DNA from: Alphaproteobacteria bacterium
GTDB lineage: Bacteria > Pseudomonadota > Alphaproteobacteria > Reyranellales > Reyranellaceae
Assembly (NCBI GenBank): GCA_017307275.1
Contig: JAFKFK010000036.1
Span: 1 to 61,362 of the forward strand
Direction: 5' to 3'
DNA: 61,362 nt
Within the stretch, counting starts at the first letter, position 1; each line of letters begins with the position of its first letter. Positions 51,941-59,794 of this stretch are shown piece after piece. Position numbers and translations under genes: made by a program. Under the pieces are notes generated by a model. That model made no database searches and had not been told where the DNA came from. It was given only the letters and a program-made list of their open reading frames with translations.

Positions 51941-53064
51941 TCCAGGTTCCGCGCGACGACCGCAGTGTTATCGGCCAGTGGTGGTGGACCGTCGATCGCT
52001 GGTCGCTGGGCGCGATCATGGCGATCATGGCCTTCGGCGTGCTGCTGACCCTGGCGGCCTCGCCGCCGGCCGCCGAGCGTATCGGCGCCGACTCCTTCGT
52101 CTTTGCCCGGCGCCAGTTCCTCTTCCTGCCGTTGGCGCTCCTGTTGATGCTCGGGATCTCGCTCGCGTCGCCACGGCACATACGCCGGCTGGCGCTGCTG
52201 GTGTTCTGCGGTAGCGTCGTGCTGCTGGCGGCCACCTTCGTCATCGGCATCGAGATCAAGGGCGCGCGGCGCTGGATCTCTGTGCCCGGCCTGTCGAGCC
52301 TGCAGCCGTCTGAGTTCGTGAAGCCGAGCCTCGCGGTGATTTCCGCCTGGTTGCTGGCGCAGAGCCGGACTGAACGACGTGCACCCGGCTATTTGCTGTC
52401 CACCGTGCTGGTCGGCGGCGTGCTGGCGCTGCTGGTGCTGCAGCCCGATCTCGGCATGAGCGTCGTCGTGGCCGCCGTATGGGCCGTGCAGCTCTTCGTC
52501 GTCGGCCTGCCGATGTGGGTGGCCGGCTTCGGCGCCGTTGCAGGTGTGGGGGGGCTGGCCGGCGCCTACTTCATGCTCAGTCACGTCCGCAGCCGGTTCG
52601 ATCGCTTCCTCGATCCGTCATCGGGCGACAACTATCAGGTCAACACGTCGCTCGAAGCCTTCATGAACGGCTCGCTGTTCGGTCGTGGGCCGGGCGAGGG
52701 GACGGTGAAGGCGCAGCTTCCCGACGCGCACACCGACTTCATCATGGCCGTGGCGGGCGAGGAGTTCGGCCTCGTCGTTTGCCTGCTGATCCTCTGTCTG
52801 TTTGGCTTCGTCACCCTGCGCTCGATGTCGCGCGCCTCGAAGGAGACGAGCCTGTTCATTACCCTGGCCGCGACCGGGCTTGCGGTCCAGTTCGGCTTGC
52901 AGGCAGCGATCAACATGGCCTCGACCATCCAGCTCATTCCCGCCAAGGGCATGACGCTGCCGTTCATCTCCTATGGCGGCTCGTCGGCTCTGGCGATGGC
53001 GATCTGCCTTGGCATGTTGCTGTCGCTGACGCGCGAGCATGCCGGCCTCCGAGAGGCAGTGTGA
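51937..53064 (+). CDS. ftsW: Septal peptidoglycan polymerase FtsW
   Basis: A 375-residue SEDS-family glycosyltransferase with ten helices that polymerises lipid II together with FtsI. Conserved pieces are GARRWISVPGLSSLQPSEF, LPDAHTDFIMAVAGEEFG and PFISYGGSSALA. Start is TTG overlapping murD, chosen because it yields the normal cytoplasmic lead WWWTVDRWSLG. The stop overlaps the murG start (TGATG). Confidence 0.97.
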   Translation: MIQVPRDDRSVIGQWWWTVDRWSLGAIMAIMAFGVLLTLAASPPAAERIGADSFVFARRQFLFLPLALLLMLGISLASPRHIRRLALLVFCGSVVLLAATFVIGIEIKGARRWISVPGLSSLQPSEFVKPSLAVISAWLLAQSRTERRAPGYLLSTVLVGGVLALLVLQPDLGMSVVVAAVWAVQLFVVGLPMWVAGFGAVAGVGGLAGAYFMLSHVRSRFDRFLDPSSGDNYQVNTSLEAFMNGSLFGRGPGEGTVKAQLPDAHTDFIMAVAGEEFGLVVCLLILCLFGFVTLRSMSRASKETSLFITLAATGLAVQFGLQAAINMASTIQLIPAKGMTLPFISYGGSSALAMAICLGMLLSLTREHAGLREAV

Positions 53065-54185
53065 TGGCAACAGTCGGCCCCGTCGTCCTCGCGACCGGTG
53101 GCACCGGCGGGCATGTGTTCCCCGCCGAGGCGCTGGCTGGCGAGCTCGAGGCGCGGGGCGTGCCGTTCACCCTGGTGACGGATTCGCGTGGCCGGCAGTG
53201 GCAGGGTGCACTGTCGCGCCGGCCCATCCATTACATCCGGTCGGCCAGCCCGACGGGCTCCCTGCAGAGCAAGGCGAAGGCGCTGCTTTCCCTGGCGGTC
53301 GGGCTGTTCGATGCCTGGCGTGTGCTGGGTCGCATCGCGCCGTCGGCCGTGGTTGGCTTCGGCGGCTACGCGTCCGTGCCGACCATGGTCGCCGCTCGCC
53401 TGCGCCGGCTGCCGTCGATGCTGCACGAGCAGAATGCCGTGCTGGGCAAGGCGAACCGCATGGTCCAGGGCAGTGCAGGGCTGATCGCGACATCGTTTGC
53501 GCACACCCGCTTCATCCCCGAAGGCGATGCGCGGGCGCGACTCGTCGGCAATCCGGTGCGTGAACCGGTACGGGCGCTGCGCGCTTCGCCCTATCGTCCG
53601 CCGAACGACGGCCGCATCATCGACGTGTTGGTTTTCGGCGGCAGCCAGGGCGCGGCCTCCTTCAGCCAGGTCGTTCCCCAGGCATTGCTGTCGTTGCCGC
53701 CAGCCCTGCGGCCGCGGCTCCGGGTCGTTCAGCAATGCCGTGCCGAAGATCTCGGCAGCGTCCGTAAGATCTATGCCAAGCACGGCGTCGTGGCGGAGCT
53801 GGCGCCGTTCTTTTCCGACCTGCCGCAGCGCATCGCGGCGGCCCATCTCGTGATCGGGCGCTCCGGCGCCTCGACCGTGGCGGAACTGGCCGCGATTGGC
53901 CGGCCGTCGATCCTGATTCCCTATCCTTACGCCGCCGACGATCATCAGACGGCCAATGCCCGCGCCTTCGAGGCGACGGGGGCCTGCATTGTCGTGCCAC
54001 ATGCCTCGTTCGATGCGGCGACTTTGGCTGGCCATCTGGCGGCGCTGTTCGAGGCGCCGGAGCGGCTTGCTACGATGGCCGCCGCAGCCCACGGCGCTGG
54101 CCGTCCCGATGCTGCCGCTCGGCTTGCCGACGTCGTGGCCGAACTCACCGGCCTTTCTCTCCAGCCTTCAGGAGTTCCCGCATGA
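53064..54185 (+). CDS. murG: Lipid II synthase MurG
   Basis: A 373-residue GT-B transferase that adds GlcNAc to lipid I. The Gly-rich loop TGGTGGHVFPA (about 10-20), GFGGYASVP, LHEQNAVLGKANR and GRSGASTVAELAAIGRP are typical. The start at 53064 shares one base with the ftsW stop. Its stop overlaps murC (ATGA). Confidence 0.98.
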   Translation: MATVGPVVLATGGTGGHVFPAEALAGELEARGVPFTLVTDSRGRQWQGALSRRPIHYIRSASPTGSLQSKAKALLSLAVGLFDAWRVLGRIAPSAVVGFGGYASVPTMVAARLRRLPSMLHEQNAVLGKANRMVQGSAGLIATSFAHTRFIPEGDARARLVGNPVREPVRALRASPYRPPNDGRIIDVLVFGGSQGAASFSQVVPQALLSLPPALRPRLRVVQQCRAEDLGSVRKIYAKHGVVAELAPFFSDLPQRIAAAHLVIGRSGASTVAELAAIGRPSILIPYPYAADDHQTANARAFEATGACIVVPHASFDAATLAGHLAALFEAPERLATMAAAAHGAGRPDAAARLADVVAELTGLSLQPSGVPA

Positions 54186-55645
54186 GGGCGCTGCCGCTCG
54201 ACCTCGGACTGATCCACTTCGTCGGAATCGGCGGCATCGGCATGTCCGGTATCGCCGAGGTCCTGCACAATCTCGGCTACAAGGTCCAGGGCAGCGACGT
54301 TGCCGAAGGTGCCAACACGCGGCGCCTTGGCGACCTCGGCATCAAGGTCTCGATTGGCCACCGCGCCGACAATATCTCCAATGCCCAGGTCGTGGTCGTT
54401 TCGAGTGCTGTGAAGAAGGACAATCCCGAGGTCCTGGCCGCCCGAGCGCGCCTTGTGCCGGTGGTGCGCCGCGCCGAGATGCTGGGCGAGCTGATGCGGC
54501 TCAAATGGTCGATTGCCGTCGGCGGCACGCACGGCAAGACGACCACCACCTCCCTGGTCGCCTCGATGCTCGACGCCGGCGGCCTCGATCCCACGGTGAT
54601 CAACGGCGGCATCATCAACGCCTACGGCACCAATGCCCGCCTGGGTGAGGGTGACTGGATGGTCGTGGAATCGGACGAGTCCGACGGTTCGTTCCTGCGT
54701 CTGCCCGCGACCATCGCCGTCGTGACCAACGTTGATCCCGAGCATCTCGACCACTACGGCACCTTCGACGCTCTGCGCGACGCCTTCGTCCGCTTCGTCG
54801 AGAACATTCCCTTCTACGGCTTCGCCGTCCTCTGCTTCGATCATCCCGAGGTCCAGGCGCTGCTGCCGCGCGTCGCCGACCGGCGTATCATCACCTACGG
54901 CATCGGCGCCAACGCCGACGTCCGCGCGATCAACCTCAGGCTCGACCGCAGCGGTGCCGACTTCGACGTGATGATCGAGCACCGCGCCTCCAACGAGTCG
55001 CGCATCATCACCGGCCTGCGCCTGCCGATGTTCGGCCAGCACAATGTCCAGAATGCCCTCGCCGCGATTGCCGTGGCGCAGGAGATGGGCCTGCCCGACG
55101 AGACGATCCGCCGGGCGCTGGCATCCTTCGCCGGTGTGAAGCGGCGTTTCACCAAGACCGGCGAGGCTCACGGCATCACGGTGATCGACGACTACGGCCA
55201 CCATCCAGTCGAGATCGCCGCCGTGCTGCGCGCCGCGCGCCAGGCGTACGGCGGGTCGGGCCGCGTGATTGCGGTCATGCAGCCGCATCGCTATTCGCGG
55301 CTGGGCGCGCTGCGCCACGAATTCGCGACCTGCTTCACCGATGCCGATGCGGTGATCATCGCCGACGTCTATGCAGCGGGCGAGGCGGCGATCGAGGGCG
55401 TCAATCGCGACATGCTGGTCGGTCTGGTCCAGCGCGCCGGCCATCGCGACGTCACGCCGCTCGGCGCGCCGGGCGACCTGCCGGCGTTGATCTGGCAGGT
55501 GGCGCGCCCCGGCGACGTCGTGGTCTGTCTTGGCGCTGGCAACATCACGGCCTGGGCGCATGCGCTGCCCGGCCAGATCCAGCAGCTTGCCGCCGAGAAA
55601 GCCGGTCCGCGGGCCGTGGCGAACGATTCCGGATCGGTCGCATGA
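54182..55645 (+). CDS. murC: UDP-N-acetylmuramate:L-Ala ligase MurC
   Basis: A 487-residue ligase that adds the first amino acid of the stem peptide. The N-terminal loop HFVGIGGIGMSG binds the UDP part; the ATP loop is VGGTHGKTTTTSLV, and DDYGHHPVEI is the Mur family C-terminal motif. Coupled to murG and murB by 4-bp overlaps. Confidence 0.98.
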   Translation: MRALPLDLGLIHFVGIGGIGMSGIAEVLHNLGYKVQGSDVAEGANTRRLGDLGIKVSIGHRADNISNAQVVVVSSAVKKDNPEVLAARARLVPVVRRAEMLGELMRLKWSIAVGGTHGKTTTTSLVASMLDAGGLDPTVINGGIINAYGTNARLGEGDWMVVESDESDGSFLRLPATIAVVTNVDPEHLDHYGTFDALRDAFVRFVENIPFYGFAVLCFDHPEVQALLPRVADRRIITYGIGANADVRAINLRLDRSGADFDVMIEHRASNESRIITGLRLPMFGQHNVQNALAAIAVAQEMGLPDETIRRALASFAGVKRRFTKTGEAHGITVIDDYGHHPVEIAAVLRAARQAYGGSGRVIAVMQPHRYSRLGALRHEFATCFTDADAVIIADVYAAGEAAIEGVNRDMLVGLVQRAGHRDVTPLGAPGDLPALIWQVARPGDVVVCLGAGNITAWAHALPGQIQQLAAEKAGPRAVANDSGSVA

Positions 55646-56559
55646 TGGCACTTGCGACGTCCAAGCCTCACCTGATCGACCGGCTGCCCCGGCCGCGTGG
55701 TCGGTTGGCGGCCGACGCGCCGCTCGGGCCGCAGACCTGGTTTCGTGCCGGCGGTCCGGCCGAGGTGCTGTTCCGCCCGGCCGACGTCGAGGATCTCTCG
55801 ACCTTTCTGTCGGCCTTGCCCCAGGACGTGCCGGTGACGGTGCTGGGCGTCGGCTCCAATCTGCTGGTGCGCGACGGCGGCGTGAAGGGTGTCGTGATTC
55901 GTCTGATGCGCGGCTTCACCGGCATCGAGGTCGAAGGTCATGAGGTCATCGCGGGAGCGGGGGCGCTGGACCTCAACGTGGCGCTCACGGCGCGGGACCA
56001 TGCACTGGCCGGCCTTGAGTTCCTGAGCGGCATTCCGGGGACGGTTGGCGGCGCGCTGCGTATGAATGCCGGCGCCTATCAGGGCGACCTCGCACAGGCG
56101 CTGATCTCGGCCGAAGCCGTCGATCGGACTGGCCGCGTCCACAAGGTCACCGCGGCCGATCTGGGCTTCACCTATCGTCACAGCGAGGCGCCGGCCGACT
56201 GGATCTTCGCCTCGGCCCGCCTGGCCGCAACGCCGGGCGACCAGCTCGCCATTGCGCGCCGGATCGCGGAAATCGATGCGGCACGCACCGATTCCCAGCC
56301 GCGCAGCCGCACCGGCGGCTCGACCTTCGTCAATCCGCCCGGCCACAAGGCCTGGGAACTGATCGATCGGGCCGGCTGCCGCGGCTTGCGCATCGGCGAG
56401 GCCCAGGTTTCCGAGAAGCACTGCAACTTCCTGATCAATCTCGGGGCGGCGACGGCGGCCGACATCGAGGCGCTGGGCGAGGAAGTTCGCCGCCGTGTGT
56501 TCGAGCAGAGCGGTGTCCGGCTCGAGTGGGAAATTCGTCGTATTGGAGTTCCCGCATGA
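55642..56559 (+). CDS. murB: UDP-N-acetylenolpyruvoylglucosamine reductase MurB
   Basis: A 305-residue FAD/NADPH enzyme that makes UDP-MurNAc. FAD contacts are in LGVGSNLLVRDGG, GLEFLSGIPGTVGGALRMNAGA, and GGSTFVNPPGHKAWELID; the C-terminal Glu of RRRVFEQSGVRLEWEI is catalytic. It is a type II, shorter MurB. Coupled to ddl by ATGA. Confidence 0.98.
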   Translation: MMALATSKPHLIDRLPRPRGRLAADAPLGPQTWFRAGGPAEVLFRPADVEDLSTFLSALPQDVPVTVLGVGSNLLVRDGGVKGVVIRLMRGFTGIEVEGHEVIAGAGALDLNVALTARDHALAGLEFLSGIPGTVGGALRMNAGAYQGDLAQALISAEAVDRTGRVHKVTAADLGFTYRHSEAPADWIFASARLAATPGDQLAIARRIAEIDAARTDSQPRSRTGGSTFVNPPGHKAWELIDRAGCRGLRIGEAQVSEKHCNFLINLGAATAADIEALGEEVRRRVFEQSGVRLEWEIRRIGVPA

Positions 56560-57488
56560 CGCGTCGTGTTGCGGTCCTGATGGGCGGTTGGTCGCCCGAG
56601 CGTGAGGTTTCTCTGGTCAGCGGCAAGGCCTGCGCCGAAGGCCTGCGCGAGGGTGGCCACGACGTCGTCGAGTACGACGTGAAGCGCGACCTGCGCGCGC
56701 TCGTCGAGTTCCTGCGCCCGGCCGCGGGCGGCGGACCCGATGTCGTGTTCAACGCACTGCATGGCCGTTACGGCGAGGATGGCTGCGTCCAGGGCGTGCT
56801 GGAAATCATGCAGGTGCCCTACACCCACTCCGGCGTTCTCGCGTCGGCCATTGCCATGGACAAGCCGATGGCGCGCCATGTCTTCACGTCGCTCGGCCTG
56901 CGGGTGGCGGAAGGCAAGGTGATCGAACGGCGTTCGCTTGCATCGGGTGATCCCATGCCGCGGCCCTATGTGGTAAAACCTATCGACCAGGGCTCCAGCG
57001 TCGGTGTGCATATCGTGCGCGAAGGCGACAATCTCGCAGCAGTCGAAGCCGCCGAAGCCGCTTTTGGCGAGCGTGTGCTGATCGAGAAATTCGTCCCGGG
57101 CCGCGAGCTCACCGTCGCAGTGATGCACGACAAGGCCGTCGCGGTCACCGAACTGCGGCCAAAGACCCGCTTCTATGACTACGAAGCCAAGTACACCGAC
57201 GGCATCACCGAGCACCTGATCCCGGCGCCGATTCCCGCCGATGTCTACGAGCTTGCCAAGCAGTGGGCGCTCACGGCGTTCCAGGCGCTGGGATGCGACG
57301 GCCTTGCCCGCGCCGATTTCCGTTGGAACGACGCCGAGCCCGGCACGTCCGGCCTGGTCATCCTCGAAATCAACACCCAGCCTGGCATGACGCCGCTGTC
57401 GCTGGCGCCGGAGCAGGCCAAGTGGGCCGGCATCTCGTGGCCGGAACTCATGACCTGGATGGTCGACCATGCGAGGTGCCCGACGTGA
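56556..57488 (+). CDS. ddl: D-alanine--D-alanine ligase
   Basis: A 310-residue ATP-grasp ligase of the DdlB type. Marks are VLMGGWSPEREVSLVSG at the N-terminus, HGRYGEDGCVQG, VKPIDQGSSVGVHIV and the Mg-binding LEINTQPGMTPLS. The start at 56556 overlaps the murB stop; the frame upstream is inside murB. Its stop overlaps the GTG of ftsQ. Confidence 0.98.
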   Translation: MTRRVAVLMGGWSPEREVSLVSGKACAEGLREGGHDVVEYDVKRDLRALVEFLRPAAGGGPDVVFNALHGRYGEDGCVQGVLEIMQVPYTHSGVLASAIAMDKPMARHVFTSLGLRVAEGKVIERRSLASGDPMPRPYVVKPIDQGSSVGVHIVREGDNLAAVEAAEAAFGERVLIEKFVPGRELTVAVMHDKAVAVTELRPKTRFYDYEAKYTDGITEHLIPAPIPADVYELAKQWALTAFQALGCDGLARADFRWNDAEPGTSGLVILEINTQPGMTPLSLAPEQAKWAGISWPELMTWMVDHARCPT

Positions 57489-58363
57489 GCACTGCGCCCA
57501 AGAAGGCTGCTCCCAAGGCCGGCACTGCCCGGCGCGACTATGATCGCCGCAAGAAGCGCGCGCCGATCCGCAAGTCCGGCCGCCCGTTCTGGCGCCAGCC
57601 GTTGCTGCTCGGCGTCATCGTTCTGCTGCTGGGCTGTGGCGGCGGGGGCGGCTGGTGGGCGTGGCACGAAGGTTGGCTGGTCGAGGCGCAGAACCGGATC
57701 GATTCGGCATCGCGCGCCGTTGTCGGTGCCATCACGCCGTTCAAGCTGGCCGACGTCACCGTCGAGGGCCGCGACTATGTCGAGCGAAGCGCCATCCTGG
57801 CGGCACTGAATGTGAGCCGCGGCGACTCGCTCCTGGGCATCGATCTGCAGGCGTCGCGCCGGCGGCTCGAGTCGATCGACTGGGTCGAGTGGGCCACGGT
57901 CGAACGCCGCCTGCCCGATACGCTCTACGTCACGCTGAAGGAACGTCGCGCTGTCGCGATCTGGCAGAACGGCAATGAATACACGCTGATCGACAAGAAC
58001 GGCCGCACCGTGCGTGCCAGCCGGATGCCGCCGGGCGCCGAAAGCCTGCTGCTGCTCGGTGGACCGGGTGCACCTGAGCATGTCGGCGATCTGCTGTTGC
58101 TGCTCACCTACGAGCCTGCCGTGTCCCGGCAGTTGCGCGCGGCCGTTTGGGTCGGCCAGCGCCGCTGGAACTTGGTCCTGAACAACGGCGTCGAGATCTG
58201 GTTGCCGGAGGAGGACGCCGTCGCGGCCCTTCAGCAACTCGCTAAGCTCGATGGACAACACAAACTGCTGTCGCGCGAGTTCGGCGTCGTCGATCTCAGG
58301 TTGCCCGACAAGCTTTATCTAAGAAAACGCAACACGGGCGAACCTACGCCTGGGCCGGCGTGA
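57485..58363 (+). CDS. ftsQ: Cell division protein FtsQ
   Basis: A 292-residue bitopic protein. A basic cytoplasmic tail (RRDYDRRKKRAPIRKSGRP) precedes the transmembrane helix (about 39-60), followed by the POTRA domain (ADVTVEGRDYVERSAIL) and the FtsQ beta domain. It recruits FtsB/FtsL. Start is GTG overlapping ddl; an upstream frame is inside ddl. ftsA follows after 45 nt. Confidence 0.96.
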   Translation: MSTAPKKAAPKAGTARRDYDRRKKRAPIRKSGRPFWRQPLLLGVIVLLLGCGGGGGWWAWHEGWLVEAQNRIDSASRAVVGAITPFKLADVTVEGRDYVERSAILAALNVSRGDSLLGIDLQASRRRLESIDWVEWATVERRLPDTLYVTLKERRAVAIWQNGNEYTLIDKNGRTVRASRMPPGAESLLLLGGPGAPEHVGDLLLLLTYEPAVSRQLRAAVWVGQRRWNLVLNNGVEIWLPEEDAVAALQQLAKLDGQHKLLSREFGVVDLRLPDKLYLRKRNTGEPTPGPA

Positions 58364-58408
58364 TATTGATGTGATACTGGACGTGTACGCGTAGAGACGG
58401 GGGACATC

Positions 58409-59644
58409 GTGGCGAAGACGAGAAATGGTGTCGTTGCAGCGCTCGACATAGGAACCAACAAAGTCGTCTGCTTCGTCGCGCGCGTCGACGGGCAGGGGCT
58501 TCGGGTGGTCGGCATCGGGCACCAGCCGGCGCAGGGCATGCGCTGCGGCAACATCATCGACATGGAAGCCGCCACACGGGCGATCTCGTCGGCCGTGTCG
58601 ACCGCCGAGGAGATGTGCGGCGAGCATGTCCGGGACGTCATCGTAGGTGTCAGCGGCGGTTCGGCCGCCTCGCACAACCAGAGTCTCGAAGTCGCAATCG
58701 GTCACCACGAGATTGGCGAACGCGATGTCCGACGCGTCCAGCAACACATCCAGTTGCCTGCCGAGACCGCCGACCGCGACATCATCCACTCTGCCGCCAT
58801 CGGCTACTCGGTCGACGGCACGCCGGTGCGGGACGCGCGCGGCATGTTCGGCGAGCGGTTGGGTGTCGACGTCCACCTCGTGACGGCGGCCAGCGGCGCC
58901 ATGCGCAACCTCCAGGTCTGCGTGCGCCGGGCCCACCTCGAGATTGCCGACCGGGTCGTGGCAGCCCATGCCGCCGGATTGAGTTCGCTGGTCTCCGACG
59001 AGCGCGACCTCGGCGTCACGCTGATCGACATGGGCGCCGGCACGACCTCGATTGCCGTCTTCTATGAAGGCCACCTGGTGCACGTTGATTCGATCCCGGT
59101 CGGTGGCGAGCACGTGACGCGGGACATCGCCCGCGGCCTGTCCACGCCGCTGGCGCATGCAGAGCGGATGAAGACGCAGATCGGCCGCGCCGTCGCCAAG
59201 CCCAACGACGAATACGACATCATCGACGTGCCGCTGATCGGCGAAGAGGATCGTACCCGCCCCAATCACATCCCTCGGTCGATTCTGGTCGGCATCATTC
59301 GACCGCGCGTCGAAGAAACGTTCGAGTTGGTGCGTAGCCGACTCGAGGCGAGCGGTGTGGATAAGTTGGCCGGTGGACGCGCGGTTTTGGTCGGCGGTGG
59401 TTGCCAACTCGATGGTGTGCCGGAAGTTGCGGCGGCGATCCTCAACAAGAAAGTTCGTACCGGTGCGCCGCTCAGGCTCGCCGGACTCGCAGATTCGACA
59501 GGCGGGCCGGCATTTTCTGCGGCCGCAGGTCTTTTGTCGTTCGCGCTTCACAACCACGCAGTCACGCAGAGCCAGCCCGCCGCTTCGGAAGCACCGGCAA
59601 CACGCATCGGTCGGATTGGCAGTTGGATACGGGAGAATTTTTAG
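58409..59644 (+). CDS. ftsA: Cell division protein FtsA
   Basis: A 411-residue actin-like ATPase that ties FtsZ to the membrane. ATP-binding pieces are ALDIGTNKVVCFVA, LIDMGAGTTSIAVF and the late GGRAVLVGGGCQLDG. The C-terminal amphipathic helix for membrane binding is IGRIGSWIRENF. Start is GTG with GACGGGGGACATC before it. Confidence 0.98.
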   Translation: MAKTRNGVVAALDIGTNKVVCFVARVDGQGLRVVGIGHQPAQGMRCGNIIDMEAATRAISSAVSTAEEMCGEHVRDVIVGVSGGSAASHNQSLEVAIGHHEIGERDVRRVQQHIQLPAETADRDIIHSAAIGYSVDGTPVRDARGMFGERLGVDVHLVTAASGAMRNLQVCVRRAHLEIADRVVAAHAAGLSSLVSDERDLGVTLIDMGAGTTSIAVFYEGHLVHVDSIPVGGEHVTRDIARGLSTPLAHAERMKTQIGRAVAKPNDEYDIIDVPLIGEEDRTRPNHIPRSILVGIIRPRVEETFELVRSRLEASGVDKLAGGRAVLVGGGCQLDGVPEVAAAILNKKVRTGAPLRLAGLADSTGGPAFSAAAGLLSFALHNHAVTQSQPAASEAPATRIGRIGSWIRENF

Positions 59645-59657
59645 GCAATATGTTGTG

Positions 59658-59676
59658 TGGGGAATGGCAATCCCCA
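59658..59676 (+). promoter_or_regulatory. Short hairpin after ftsA
   Basis: TGGGGA pairs with TCCCCA around a 7-nt loop, 13 nt after the ftsA stop. No U-tract follows. It may protect the ftsA mRNA end. Confidence 0.4.
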
Positions 59677-59710
59677 ACAGGCTGTAGACAGAAAGAAATA
59701 AAAAGCCGGT

Positions 59711-59749
59711 GGCGGTGAAGGGACTCCACCCAAAAAGGGGTCCCACGCC
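59711..59749 (+). promoter_or_regulatory. Compound hairpin in the ftsZ leader
   Basis: GGCG/CGCC, GGGAC/GTCCC and CCC/GGG stack around an AAAAA loop, with two asymmetric interruptions. It ends 45 nt before the ftsZ ATG in the 150-bp ftsA-ftsZ gap. A GACTC (GANTC) site lies in its 5' arm. It could control ftsZ translation or mRNA stability. Confidence 0.45.
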
Positions 59750-59794
59750 GACGCTCCGAGCAGATTACCCCCTCGTTTGCGTGGAGAAAGCCGA

